A stretch of 64,000 bases of DNA from Chitinophaga ginsengisegetis. Lineage in GTDB: Bacteria; Bacteroidota; Bacteroidia; Chitinophagales; Chitinophagaceae. The position numbers were made by a program, and so were the translations under genes. Numbering within the stretch: position 1 is the first letter of the stretch; each line of letters begins with the position of its first letter. The stretch is taken from assembly GCF_900168065.1 (NCBI RefSeq), contig NZ_FUZZ01000001.1:2104623-2168622 (forward strand), written 5' to 3'. This document shows positions 46,754-55,360 of this stretch, one piece after another. Below the pieces are notes generated by a model. That model was not told where the DNA came from. It ran no database searches and saw only the letters and a program-made list of their open reading frames with translations.

Positions 46754-47307
46754 AAAAAGTAAGATGCCACTGGTCTAACAAAGACAAGCTTTACCAGGAC
46801 TATCACGACAAAGAATGGGGTACTCCCTCTCATGAGGATAAACATCTCTTTGAAATGTTATGCCTGGAAGGTGCGCAGGCTGGTCTTAGCTGGTATACCG
46901 TACTTACCAAAAGAGAGAACTACCGCAAAGCCTTTGATAACTGGGACGCTAAAAAAATAGCGAAATACGATGACGAAAAGGTGGAAGAACTGATGCAGAA
47001 TGAAGGCATCATCCGTAACCGTCTTAAAATAAAATCCGTAATCGGGAATGCCAAAGCATACCTCGCGGTTCAAAAGGAATTTGGCAGTTTTGACAAATAC
47101 ATCTGGTCATTTGTGAACCACAAACCGATCGTTAACCATTACCGTAGCGGTATGGTTGGCGTTCCTGCCAAAACAGCCATCTCGGATGCCATGAGCAAAG
47201 ATCTGCTGAAGCGGGGATTTAAATTTGTAGGTTCCACTATCTGCTACGCCTATATGCAGGCTACCGGTATGGTGGATGATCATATGGAAGATTGCTGGAA
47301 AAAGTGA
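46741..47307 (+). CDS. tag: DNA-3-methyladenine glycosylase I
   Basis: Tag removes 3-methyladenine from alkylated DNA to start base-excision repair. The 188 residues carry RCHW at the N-terminus (zinc cysteine), YHDKEWGTP near residue 22 (zinc histidine), the conserved LEGAQAGLSWYTVLTKRENYR, GFKFVGSTICYAYMQATGMVDDH near 160, and the final HMEDCW supplying the last zinc ligands. It overlaps the DUF4954 gene by 13 bp and so is probably co-translated. Its TGA stop lies in the left arm of the nested inverted repeat. Confidence 0.96.
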   Translation: MGAIEKVRCHWSNKDKLYQDYHDKEWGTPSHEDKHLFEMLCLEGAQAGLSWYTVLTKRENYRKAFDNWDAKKIAKYDDEKVEELMQNEGIIRNRLKIKSVIGNAKAYLAVQKEFGSFDKYIWSFVNHKPIVNHYRSGMVGVPAKTAISDAMSKDLLKRGFKFVGSTICYAYMQATGMVDDHMEDCWKK

Positions 47308-47529
47308 TCGCCTTCGGCGATGGTAAATTGTCTTGGAGCAGGATTGCGCAGATTATACTGATTTATTGGATTTGATCATATTTGATTTTAAATGATTAAG
47401 GGAGATAAAAGCGAATATTCGCCTATATCTCCCTTAATCATTTATAAAAATCCCAAAAATTAAATCAAAAAAATCAGTATAATCTGCGCAATCCTGCTCC
47501 AAGACAATTTACCATCGCCGAAGGCGATC
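47306..47529. repeat. 224-bp nested inverted repeat element
   Basis: Two 59-bp arms (47306-47364 and 47471-47529) are perfect reverse complements. Inside, 19-bp arms (47389-47407 and 47426-47444) are again perfect, and a 12-bp palindrome GCGAATATTCGC (47411-47422) forms the centre. The 24- and 26-base stretches between outer and inner arms are partly complementary. The element starts in the tag stop codon and ends next to the stop codon of the opposite gene at 47530. It could fold into one long hairpin. No ORF or transposase. Probably a MITE-like or palindromic repeat. Confidence 0.88.
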
Positions 47530-48579
47530 CTACTCGATCCGTACCTCGCTAAGCGAAGCATTACCGAGGAAGGAGTAATCCGTAAGCGTATTCAGAAAGA
47601 AATACAACTGCCGCTTTTCCTGGTCCGATAACCGGATGCCCTGCTTCACCAATGGGTCGGTGGTGGGAGTTACCTTCACACCATGATCGTAGAAGTCAAA
47701 AACCTGGAAAATATCGAAGAAACGTCCATCGTGCATATAAGGGGCGCTTTTGAGAATATTGCGCAGGGAAGGCACCTTAAAACGAAGATTATCATCTGTA
47801 CTCCCGGTAATCTTCATTCTGCCCACATCATTCAATGCCGCTAAATATGGCAGGCCATTACTGCGGTAGGTAAGATCCGTGAACAACGGCTCCTTATGAC
47901 AGGCCGCACACTTCTCCTGGAAAACGGTGTACCCTGCGTTCTCTTCAGCAGTGAAAGCAACACCGGGTAATTTAAGCATTACGCTGTCGTATTTGGAACC
48001 GGCAGATACCATCGTGGCAACAAACTGCGTGAATGCTTTGAACATGCGCTCACTGGTGATCTCCTCCGTACCAAAAGCCGCTTTGAACATCGCCCTGTAT
48101 TTGGGATCTGTCTGCATTTTCTGCATCAGCTCTTTCAGGTCTACCGCCATTTCGTTGTGGTCTGTTAACGGGGTGAGGGCCTGTATTTCAAGATGATTCA
48201 CGCCACCATCCCACATAAACGCCTTTTGCCAGATCATATTGAACAACACCGGTACCGAGCGGATGCCCTGCTGACCAGCCACACCATGCGCCAATGCGTG
48301 ATCAAAATGGCCGAAAGCCGCAAACTGCTGGTGACAAAACCCACAGGACACGGTGCTGTCCTGCGACAGGCGGTAATCATAAAACATAAACCGGCCCAAT
48401 GCCACGCCTGGTTTGGTGAGCGGGTTACGGGTAAAGTCATATACCGGCCGCGGGAAATGCGCAGGCAACTGCAATAAAAAGGGCTCCGGCCCTTTTACCG
48501 CGCGCTTCTTTGTACCTGCCTGTACCAACACCAGCAACAGGCAAAACGCCCCAACGATATATATCACTCTATGATTCAC
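47530..48579 (-). CDS. Di-heme cytochrome c peroxidase/MauG family protein (MbnH-like)
   Basis: A 349-residue periplasmic protein with an N-terminal signal or anchor (VIYIVGAFCLLLVLVQA). Two heme-c motifs are present, SCGFCH near residue 80 and KCAACH near 226, and the distal part includes SAPYMHDGRFFDIFQVFDFYDHG. This is the bacterial di-heme peroxidase/MauG superfamily. Because the gene lies seven bases after an MbnP-type gene, it resembles MbnH, a di-heme enzyme that oxidises a tryptophan of MbnP. Ordinary hydrogen-peroxide reduction is the alternative. Confidence 0.86.
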   Translation of the reverse strand: MNHRVIYIVGAFCLLLVLVQAGTKKRAVKGPEPFLLQLPAHFPRPVYDFTRNPLTKPGVALGRFMFYDYRLSQDSTVSCGFCHQQFAAFGHFDHALAHGVAGQQGIRSVPVLFNMIWQKAFMWDGGVNHLEIQALTPLTDHNEMAVDLKELMQKMQTDPKYRAMFKAAFGTEEITSERMFKAFTQFVATMVSAGSKYDSVMLKLPGVAFTAEENAGYTVFQEKCAACHKEPLFTDLTYRSNGLPYLAALNDVGRMKITGSTDDNLRFKVPSLRNILKSAPYMHDGRFFDIFQVFDFYDHGVKVTPTTDPLVKQGIRLSDQEKRQLYFFLNTLTDYSFLGNASLSEVRIE

Positions 48580-48586
48580 GCAGCGG

Positions 48587-49342
48587 TTAATTAGAGATGC
48601 CTGTTATGTTAAACATATGCTGATAGTTACCGGCTACCTGTCTTGCTTTTACACCCGGCGCCATAATCACGGTTATCTTTTTAAAACTAACGGTATCAGG
48701 TAAAAACCACTTTTCCACATTGGCAGTAACATTAATACGGGGTTGCTTATCTGCCGAAATTGTCAGCGGCTGCGGAAGCGGCAGGGTCACATATTTCAGC
48801 ACACCGTCTTTCGATTTATAGCCACCGCAATGAAACAGGAACTCCTGCATGGGCGTGTTTACTGCTGTGGAGTGGCCTTCTATCTGCGCCATAATATACC
48901 CGCTGTTCCAGGTCCAGAACATACCGGATTCCACGGCCAGTGCGCCGGTTTGCACGCCACTCACATTACGGATACTATCTACCCCGATCAGGAAACGGAT
49001 ACTTTTATATTCGCCGGCAGGAATACTATCCAGCCGGATATTTTTTGAACTGTCTATCGCATCATCTACCAGGAAATAAGCAGGCGGCAAAGTAACAACG
49101 CTGCCATTGGCAGCCTCCAGTGAAAAGTTGCTGAGGAAATAACGGAAACGGCTGATCGTAAAAGCTTCTCCGGAAGCATTGGTGTAGGTAACCTCTTTCC
49201 TTACCAGCGGCTGCTGCCCCATAACGTGGGTGAACGACAATTGCAGGGAAGGTACAGGCCCGGGATCAGCAGGCATCCCGGCAAACAACGTGGTTATAAC
49301 CAGGAACCAGCAAGCATAGGAAACAAAAATCCGCAAAATCAT
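48587..49342 (-). CDS. MbnP-like periplasmic protein
   Basis: A 251-residue exported protein (signal MILRIFVSYACWFLVITTLFAG). Features typical of MbnP-type proteins are the early LQLSFTHVMGQQPL, FRYFLSNFSL, the central PAGEYKSIRFLIGVD, and FWTWNSGYI near residue 140, whose tryptophans are candidates for modification, followed by EFLFHCGG. In Methylosinus MbnP binds copper after tryptophan becomes kynurenine. Here no methanobactin genes are present, so copper handling is an inference. First gene of a two-gene unit; TAACTTTC upstream is close to a -7 box. Confidence 0.83.
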   Translation of the reverse strand: MILRIFVSYACWFLVITTLFAGMPADPGPVPSLQLSFTHVMGQQPLVRKEVTYTNASGEAFTISRFRYFLSNFSLEAANGSVVTLPPAYFLVDDAIDSSKNIRLDSIPAGEYKSIRFLIGVDSIRNVSGVQTGALAVESGMFWTWNSGYIMAQIEGHSTAVNTPMQEFLFHCGGYKSKDGVLKYVTLPLPQPLTISADKQPRINVTANVEKWFLPDTVSFKKITVIMAPGVKARQVAGNYQHMFNITGISN

Positions 49343-49410
49343 GGTATCCTCTTTTGTTAAAGAAAGTTACAATGATTTTGCGGATTAAATATTAAAAAGA
49401 AATCAGCTGA

Positions 49411-50649
49411 CTAAACTCTTTTATATCCTTTCCAGCCGTACAAAAACACCACTACAAAGCAGAAAGTAGGAATGCCGTAAGAAATGGCCAGCGACTGCCA
49501 TTCCGTTACAATACCCATCAGGTAAGGAACAGAAGCGCCACCTACGATAGACATTACCTGGAAAGAAGCGCCGCGTTTGGTATGTACACCCAGGTCTTTT
49601 ACGCCCAATGCAAAAATGGTTGGGAACATGATAGACATGAAGAAGAAAATAGCAATAAGCGCATACACGGCAGGAGCCCCGTCACCAGTCATTACAAAAG
49701 CGCTTAACGCCACATTGATAAGCGCATAAATCGCCAGTAATTTATTGGGAGCTATTTTACGCATTAGCGCAGTACCCACAAATCGGCCGCCCATGAACAA
49801 TCCCAGCCCTACAGACAACAGATAAGAAGCATTTTCAGTAGTAATACCATGCCAGTAGGCTGTTACATAATTGATAAACAACGCGCCCACACCAACCTGC
49901 GCAGCCACATAAAAGAACTGCGCTATTACTCCCAGCACAAAATGACGGTGAGCAGAAAGCGGGCGGGTATCTGCCATCACCTGTTCTCTTTCCTGTTCGT
50001 CCTCTTTAATTTCAGGCAATGGTGTTCTGTAGAAGAATCCTGCTATCAGCAACACTACTATGCCTATTACAATGTAAGTGAGCTTTACAGTAGTAAGATC
50101 TCCGGTGCCGCTGCCAAAGAACAGTTTACCGCCAATAATAGGTCCGAGAAAAGATCCCAGCCCGTTAAAGCACTGTGATAAATTTAACCGTTGCTCAGAA
50201 GTAGCCGGATCTCCCAACACCGTTACATATGGATTGGCAGCCGTTTCCAGGCAGGCCAGTCCGCAGGCGAGGATAAATAATGCCAGCAGGAAGAAATCAA
50301 AACTCAGCGCACCGGCTGCCGGGAAAAACAGGAAAGCGCCCGTAGCATACAGCAGCAGGCCCAGGATAATTCCTTTCTTGTAGCCGAATTTATTCATGAA
50401 CATACCTGCCGGTAATGCCATGAGGAAATATGCGCCGAAATATGCGCCTTGTAATAAAGTAGAACGTTTGGTAGTGATGCTCAATACTTCCTGGAAATGT
50501 TTGTTCAACACGTCCAGCAGTCCGTATGCCAGTCCCCATAAGAAGAACAGGCTGGTAACCAGGATCAGCGGGAACAGGTAGTTGCCAGGCTTTGCGCCTG
50601 TATCTTTACTGGTGGTATAGGTGGAATTACTTACTGCGCCTCCGGCCAT
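49411..50649 (-). CDS. fucP: FucP-like L-fucose:H+ symporter (MFS)
   Basis: A 412-residue inner-membrane transporter with about twelve hydrophobic helices. FFLWGLAYGLLDVLNKHFQEVL near residue 36 and LACLETAANPYVTVLGDPATSEQRLNLSQCFNGLGSFLGP near 130 are the FucP/NagP-group signatures. Co-location with five fucose-oxidation genes supports L-fucose as substrate, though relatives carry other sugars. It is the last gene of a leftward operon. Confidence 0.88.
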   Translation of the reverse strand: MAGGAVSNSTYTTSKDTGAKPGNYLFPLILVTSLFFLWGLAYGLLDVLNKHFQEVLSITTKRSTLLQGAYFGAYFLMALPAGMFMNKFGYKKGIILGLLLYATGAFLFFPAAGALSFDFFLLALFILACGLACLETAANPYVTVLGDPATSEQRLNLSQCFNGLGSFLGPIIGGKLFFGSGTGDLTTVKLTYIVIGIVVLLIAGFFYRTPLPEIKEDEQEREQVMADTRPLSAHRHFVLGVIAQFFYVAAQVGVGALFINYVTAYWHGITTENASYLLSVGLGLFMGGRFVGTALMRKIAPNKLLAIYALINVALSAFVMTGDGAPAVYALIAIFFFMSIMFPTIFALGVKDLGVHTKRGASFQVMSIVGGASVPYLMGIVTEWQSLAISYGIPTFCFVVVFLYGWKGYKRV

Positions 50650-50708
50650 AACGAAGAATTTAATGTTTCAGGTGATTGAATATTGGTAACGGTATTGGCT
50701 CTTTATCC

Positions 50709-51491
50709 TTAGCTGATGGATCTGTCGAGATGAGTGTAACCACCATCTACGTATACGATTTGTCCGGTTGTATGAGAAGAACGTGGTGACAGCAGGAATA
50801 CGGTGCTGTTGGCAATTTCTGTTGACGTGGTCATTCTTTTTTCGAATGGAATGTTAGCGGTGATAGCCGCCAGTTTTTCTTTTGGATTGGGTAACGAATT
50901 AATCCAGGTTTCATACAGCGGCGTCCATACTTCAGCAGGAATAACCGTATTTACACGGATGGAGTAAGGCAGCAATTCCACCGCCCATTCGCGGGTAAGC
51001 GCATTGATAGCGCCTTTGGAGGCCGCATAACCACTGGTGTTGCCCTGGCCGGTATCGGCTACTTTAGATCCGATGTTCACAATATTTCCTTTGGTGGCCT
51101 TCAGGTACGGCAATGCAAAATGCGCCAGGTTGTAGTAGTGCGATAAGTTATTCTGCAACGACTGCATAAACCGCTCCGGGCTGCCATTTTCCAGTCCTAC
51201 GCCATCATTGGCGCCGGCATTGTTTACCAGGCCATCTATTTTACCATACTTTGCTATTGTTTCAGAGATCACTTTTTTACAATCTTCCACTTTACCCAGT
51301 TCTGCGGTAACGGCCATCGCTTTACCACCCACCGCGATAATTTCGTTCATTGTTTTTTCATTATCGGCAGTACTCCGGCCGGCAATCACAGCGATGCCGC
51401 CTTCAGCTGCTATCAGCTTTGCAATAGCTTCCCCGATTCCTTTTGCACCACCGGTAACGATAATCACTTTCTCCTGTAATCCTAAATCCAT
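50709..51491 (-). CDS. Short-chain dehydrogenase, probable L-fucose dehydrogenase
   Basis: A 260-residue classical SDR. TGGAKGIG (residues 13-20) binds the cofactor, NNAGAND near 91, and the catalytic Ser (NIGSKVADTG near 142) and Tyr-x3-Lys (YAASKGA near 156) are present. Genomic context with a fucose transporter, mutarotase, lactonase and diketo-deoxyfuconate hydrolase points to oxidation of L-fucose to L-fuconolactone. The exact sugar is inferred. Confidence 0.84.
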   Translation of the reverse strand: MDLGLQEKVIIVTGGAKGIGEAIAKLIAAEGGIAVIAGRSTADNEKTMNEIIAVGGKAMAVTAELGKVEDCKKVISETIAKYGKIDGLVNNAGANDGVGLENGSPERFMQSLQNNLSHYYNLAHFALPYLKATKGNIVNIGSKVADTGQGNTSGYAASKGAINALTREWAVELLPYSIRVNTVIPAEVWTPLYETWINSLPNPKEKLAAITANIPFEKRMTTSTEIANSTVFLLSPRSSHTTGQIVYVDGGYTHLDRSIS

Positions 51492-51511
51492 AGTATGTAT
51501 GATATTATTTT

Positions 51512-52339
51512 TTATAGATGATAAAATGAGCGGGCATTCCCTCCCATTATCTGTTCTTGTTCACTTGTTGATAAGGTGCTGATGAAATCGGTAACGATTC
51601 CCTTCACTTCATGGTACCTGGCGGCTACGAGACATACGGGCCAGTCGGAACCATACACCAGCCTGTTGGCGCCAAAGGCATCGAGCGTTACTTCCAGGAA
51701 CGGCCGGAAGTGTGCCGGTTCCCACTGCTGCCAGTCGGCTTCCGTAACCATGCCGCTCAGTTTGCAGTATACATTCGGCGACTGTGCAATGCGGCGCATA
51801 TGTGCTGCCCATGCGTCCAGTTCACCGGCTTTGATATCGGGCTTGGCCAGGTGATCAATGATCAGCGGCTGCTCCGGGAACTGCCGTACAAATTCTTCTA
51901 CCGCAGGTAACTGTTTCGGATATACGAGAATATCATAGGTGAATTGATGTTTCGCCAGCGCTTTGATACCGCGGCAGAAATGTTCACCGAGAATAAACCG
52001 GTTATCCGGTTCCCCCTGTACAATATGCCGGAAGCCTTTCAGCTTCGGATGCGTGGCATATTGCGCCAGTTGTTCATCGATATTTTCAGCGCGGAGGTCT
52101 GTCCAGCCCACCACACCTTTAATAAAATCATGCTTATCTGCCAGTGCCAGTAAAAAGGCGGTTTCATCTGCCGACTGATCTGCCTGTACCGCTACACAGC
52201 CGTGAACGCCGTTTTCGGCCAGCACCGGGGCCAGGTCTTCCGGGTAAAAATCACGACGGATTGCTTCCATCGATTCATCGATCCATGCGTCGCGGACAGG
52301 ATCGTATTGCCAGAAATGCTGATGTGCGTCAATAACCAT
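51512..52339 (-). CDS. L-fuconolactonase-like amidohydrolase
   Basis: A 275-residue TIM-barrel of the amidohydrolase-2 (COG3618) family. The N-terminal VIDAHQHFW holds the usual metal or substrate histidines, with KGFRHIVQGEPDN near 108, IIDHLAKPDI near 168 and YGSDWPV near 243. Family members hydrolyse sugar lactones such as L-fuconolactone and L-rhamnonolactone. It lies 20 bp upstream of the dehydrogenase stop side in the same operon, fitting step two of non-phosphorylative fucose breakdown. Confidence 0.86.
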   Translation of the reverse strand: MVIDAHQHFWQYDPVRDAWIDESMEAIRRDFYPEDLAPVLAENGVHGCVAVQADQSADETAFLLALADKHDFIKGVVGWTDLRAENIDEQLAQYATHPKLKGFRHIVQGEPDNRFILGEHFCRGIKALAKHQFTYDILVYPKQLPAVEEFVRQFPEQPLIIDHLAKPDIKAGELDAWAAHMRRIAQSPNVYCKLSGMVTEADWQQWEPAHFRPFLEVTLDAFGANRLVYGSDWPVCLVAARYHEVKGIVTDFISTLSTSEQEQIMGGNARSFYHL

Positions 52340-52390
52340 GTAAATATTTTTTGCATACCGGGCGCCGGAACTTCCGTTGCCCGGTATACT

Positions 52391-52720
52391 TTACAATGCA
52401 AAAATCTGGTCCATAATAATCCACTTCTCTCCTTCCTTTGCTACCGGCAATGCCTGCTGGTATTTCCACATAAGTTGTTCCCATACCTTTACGGCGGGGT
52501 TGGCAGCGTCCATCGCATCTTTACGTTCAAAGGAGAAAGTATCATCCACTTCCATGATCATAAACAGGCGGTTCCCGGCACGGTAAATATCCATTACGGT
52601 AATGCCTGCGTCTGTGATACTCTTCTTTATTTCAGCGGATACGTTGCGGTGATACCCTTCATATTCGCTGATCAACTGCGGATCATCTACCAGATCCAGC
52701 GCCAGACAATATCTTTTCAT
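52391..52720 (-). CDS. L-rhamnose/L-fucose mutarotase (DUF718 family)
   Basis: A 109-residue dimeric ferredoxin-like enzyme of the RhaM type that interconverts alpha and beta anomers. KRYCLALDLVDDPQLISEYEGYHRNV at the N-terminus and AGNRLFMIMEVDD near 47 show the fold and the family histidine. In this operon it probably supplies the right anomer of L-fucose to the dehydrogenase. The FucU-type mutarotase is a different family and is absent. Confidence 0.88.
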   Translation of the reverse strand: MKRYCLALDLVDDPQLISEYEGYHRNVSAEIKKSITDAGITVMDIYRAGNRLFMIMEVDDTFSFERKDAMDAANPAVKVWEQLMWKYQQALPVAKEGEKWIIMDQIFAL

Positions 52721-52725
52721 AATTA

Positions 52726-53577
52726 CTATTTATACGCTACAGCAGTTTGTTTGGAAGTACCCAAACCATCAATGCCCAGTTCAATCACATCGCCTGTTTT
52801 GAGGAATACCTGCGGGTTCATGCCCAGGCCCACACCAGCCGGTGTACCGGTAGAAATCACATCTCCCGGAAGCAGGGTCATAAACTGGCTCAGGTAAGCC
52901 ACTACATAGGCTACATTGAATATGAAATTGGAGGTATTGCCATCCTGCATTTTCTGACCGTTAACGGTGAGCCATAAACGAAGATTATTCACATCGGCAA
53001 TTTCATCTTTGGTGGCCAGCCACGGACCTAACGGCGCGAATGTATCACAGCTCTTTCCTTTTACCCACTGTCCGCCTCTTTCAATCTGGAAAGCTCTTTC
53101 GCTGTAGTCGTTATGCAGGCAGTAACCGGCTACATAGTCCAAAGCGTCTTTTTCTTCCACATAACTGGCTTTTTTGCCAATCACCACTGCCAGTTCCACT
53201 TCCCAGTCGGTTTTCTGACTGTTGCGCGGAATCACCAGGTCGTCGTTTGGCCCCACCAGTGCACTGGTACTTTTAAAGAACACGATAGGTTCTGCAGGAA
53301 TGGCCGCATTGGTTTCCCGCGCGTGATCTGCATAGTTAAGACCGATGCAGATAATTTTGGAAGGACGAAGGATAGGTGAGCCCAAACGGGTGCCGGCAGG
53401 TACCTGTGGACATTCCGCTGCATGCGCTCCATACCATTCGGATAAGCGCGCCAGCCCGTTGGTTTCAAAGAATTTCTCTCCAAAATCTTCACCAAATGCA
53501 CTCACGTCAAACATTCCCGCTGCGGTTGCAACACCCGGTTTTTCTTCTCCCGGTAAACCAAACCTGATCAGTTTCAT
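52726..53577 (-). CDS. Fumarylacetoacetase-family hydrolase (2,4-diketo-3-deoxy-L-fuconate hydrolase-like)
   Basis: The 283-residue enzyme contains the FAH core: KIICIGLNYADHARETN near residue 76, then metal ligands in DWEVELAVVIG near 125 and the acidic NDYSERAFQ near 153. Members of this subgroup split 2,4-diketo-3-deoxy sugar acids into pyruvate plus lactate. The start is MKLIRFGL. Placed five bases before the mutarotase gene in the operon; the fucose assignment comes from context. Confidence 0.87.
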   Translation of the reverse strand: MKLIRFGLPGEEKPGVATAAGMFDVSAFGEDFGEKFFETNGLARLSEWYGAHAAECPQVPAGTRLGSPILRPSKIICIGLNYADHARETNAAIPAEPIVFFKSTSALVGPNDDLVIPRNSQKTDWEVELAVVIGKKASYVEEKDALDYVAGYCLHNDYSERAFQIERGGQWVKGKSCDTFAPLGPWLATKDEIADVNNLRLWLTVNGQKMQDGNTSNFIFNVAYVVAYLSQFMTLLPGDVISTGTPAGVGLGMNPQVFLKTGDVIELGIDGLGTSKQTAVAYK

Positions 53578-53601
53578 ATCGATATTATTTATTTATTAGT
53601 C

Positions 53602-54348
53602 TTACTTAATTTCTTTCAGTGTTTTAATCTGTAACCTTCCGTTTTCCACATGCAGGTCAATCACCGGTTCTGCTTTACCATCTTTTACAAAAGAGAAATA
53701 CACATGATCATCCTGTCCTGTTGGCTGGATCACGCCTTTACTGCCACTGGGCACAGGCATGTACATGCTTTTACGAAGACCACCAAATTCCACATACAGC
53801 TCCAGGCTGTCGGGTGAAGCATCCGGCTTGATCTCTGCGATAAAATCTGCCAGGATATTACCCGACTGGATGCTCTTTTTATACTGCTGCAACAATTCGC
53901 CTCCGGCGGATACCTTACCAAGACCCAGCGTACCTTCCATGTACGCCCAGATAGGCTCTGGCGGCGTGGCAGCCCATAATATTTTAACGTCTTTTTTACT
54001 GTCTACAAAAGCGTGGTAATAACGTGGCTGATGATTCGCTTTCATAACGCCGATATAACAGCTGTTGGGTTCATTCCACAACACTTTATAAAGGTCTGAT
54101 TCCGGCACGCCTTTCAGGATCGCCTGTTCAAAAGTTTTTTCCTTTGTGCCTTCTTTCAGCTGAACTTTAATCGTGATCAGCGAAGTATCTTTTTCCTTAT
54201 CAGAAAAAGTAACAGACACAGTGCCATCCGGTGTGGCTGGCTTTACCACCGATGCGGAATCCCCGGTGGCAGCGCCTTTGTTATTACCGGAATTACAGGC
54301 AGATAATACGGCTATTGCTATTGCCAGCCCTATTCGAAAATGTTGCAT
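53602..54348 (-). CDS. Hypothetical lipoprotein in the fucose operon
   Basis: A 248-residue lipoprotein of unknown function. The start at 54348 gives a clean lipoprotein signal (MQHFRIGLAIAIAVLSAC, cysteine 18, LSAC lipobox); an upstream ATG at 54405 would only bury it. The mature part starts with a Gly/Asn/Asp-rich linker and then a beta-rich domain with paired strands (VSVTFSDKEKDTSLITIKVQLKEG). It lies between the hydrolase and dehydrogenase genes, so it may bind or sense sugars at the cell surface. That role is speculation. Confidence 0.75.
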   Translation of the reverse strand: MQHFRIGLAIAIAVLSACNSGNNKGAATGDSASVVKPATPDGTVSVTFSDKEKDTSLITIKVQLKEGTKEKTFEQAILKGVPESDLYKVLWNEPNSCYIGVMKANHQPRYYHAFVDSKKDVKILWAATPPEPIWAYMEGTLGLGKVSAGGELLQQYKKSIQSGNILADFIAEIKPDASPDSLELYVEFGGLRKSMYMPVPSGSKGVIQPTGQDDHVYFSFVKDGKAEPVIDLHVENGRLQIKTLKEIK

Positions 54349-54430
54349 GATATAACTAAAAATTAATGAATGAATAACTCGAAAGATACGGGTAATCGTC
54401 CGCACTTTAAAACACGCATCACATTAATTA

Positions 54431-55213
54431 TTAATTATTAAGTCTGATAAAACCTCCATCAATCGGGTAGTCGGTTCCGGTAATAAAGCCTGCTTCGTCG
54501 GAACACAGGAACAACGCCAGGTTGCCTACTTCCACCGGCTTGGCCATGCGGCCGATCGGTTGGGTTTTACTCAGTTTTTCAAACATTTCCGCTTCCCTGC
54601 CCGGGTAGTTCTTGGCAATAAATCCATCTACAAACGGTGTGTGTACTCTTGCGGGCGACACACAGTTACAACGGATATTAGCGCCGAGGTAATCTTTCGC
54701 CACGGATAATGTCATGGTCAGTACCGCGCCTTTACTCATCGAGTAGGCCAGCCTGTCCGGTATACCTACACTGGAAGCGATGGATGCCACATTCAGGATC
54801 ACACCGCCGCCCTGTGCTTTCATTTGTTTGATCACTGCATACATGCAGTTGTAGGTGCCCTTTACATTTACCTGGTACACCTTGTCGAAGTCCTGTTCAG
54901 CCGTATTTTCGAGGTTACCCACATGAGCAATGCCCGCGCAGTTCACCAGAATGTCCAGTTTACCGGCCGTTTGCACAATACCATCCATTACAGCGATCAC
55001 CGCTGCCTGGTCGGCTACGTTGCACGCATGCACAGTTGCCTGGCCACCTGCTGCCCTGATTTCCTCTGCCGTGGTTTTACCGCCTTCCTCATTCAGCTCC
55101 AGGATATGCACCTGTGCGCCCTGTGCCCCGAATGTTTGCGCTATTGCCTGTCCTATACCGCTACCACCACCTGTGATAACTGCCACTTTATTATCTAATC
55201 TGAACAGTTCCAT
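54431..55213 (-). CDS. Short-chain dehydrogenase, probable 2-keto-3-deoxy-L-fuconate dehydrogenase
   Basis: A 260-residue SDR with TGGGSGIG (residues 14-21), NCAGIAHV near 91, NVASIASSVG near 143 and YSMSKGAV near 157, so cofactor and catalytic residues are complete. It is the first gene of the leftward fucose operon; the pathway needs a dehydrogenase that makes the 2,4-diketo acid cleaved by the hydrolase. L-fuconate dehydratase, the step between, is not encoded in this window. An imperfect palindrome ACCT-N9-AGGT lies 28-44 bp before the start. Confidence 0.83.
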   Translation of the reverse strand: MELFRLDNKVAVITGGGSGIGQAIAQTFGAQGAQVHILELNEEGGKTTAEEIRAAGGQATVHACNVADQAAVIAVMDGIVQTAGKLDILVNCAGIAHVGNLENTAEQDFDKVYQVNVKGTYNCMYAVIKQMKAQGGGVILNVASIASSVGIPDRLAYSMSKGAVLTMTLSVAKDYLGANIRCNCVSPARVHTPFVDGFIAKNYPGREAEMFEKLSKTQPIGRMAKPVEVGNLALFLCSDEAGFITGTDYPIDGGFIRLNN

Positions 55214-55360
55214 CGTTTAAAAATTTAAGGGTTCTAAAATACCTATTAATATAAGGTGATTGCAATTGTATTTTCACTGTATTTCATACTTTCTTGCCTA
55301 ATTTTCGCAAAATTCAATAATCAGGTCCAAATACGGGGCTTTTTCTGCAATTTTAAGCAC

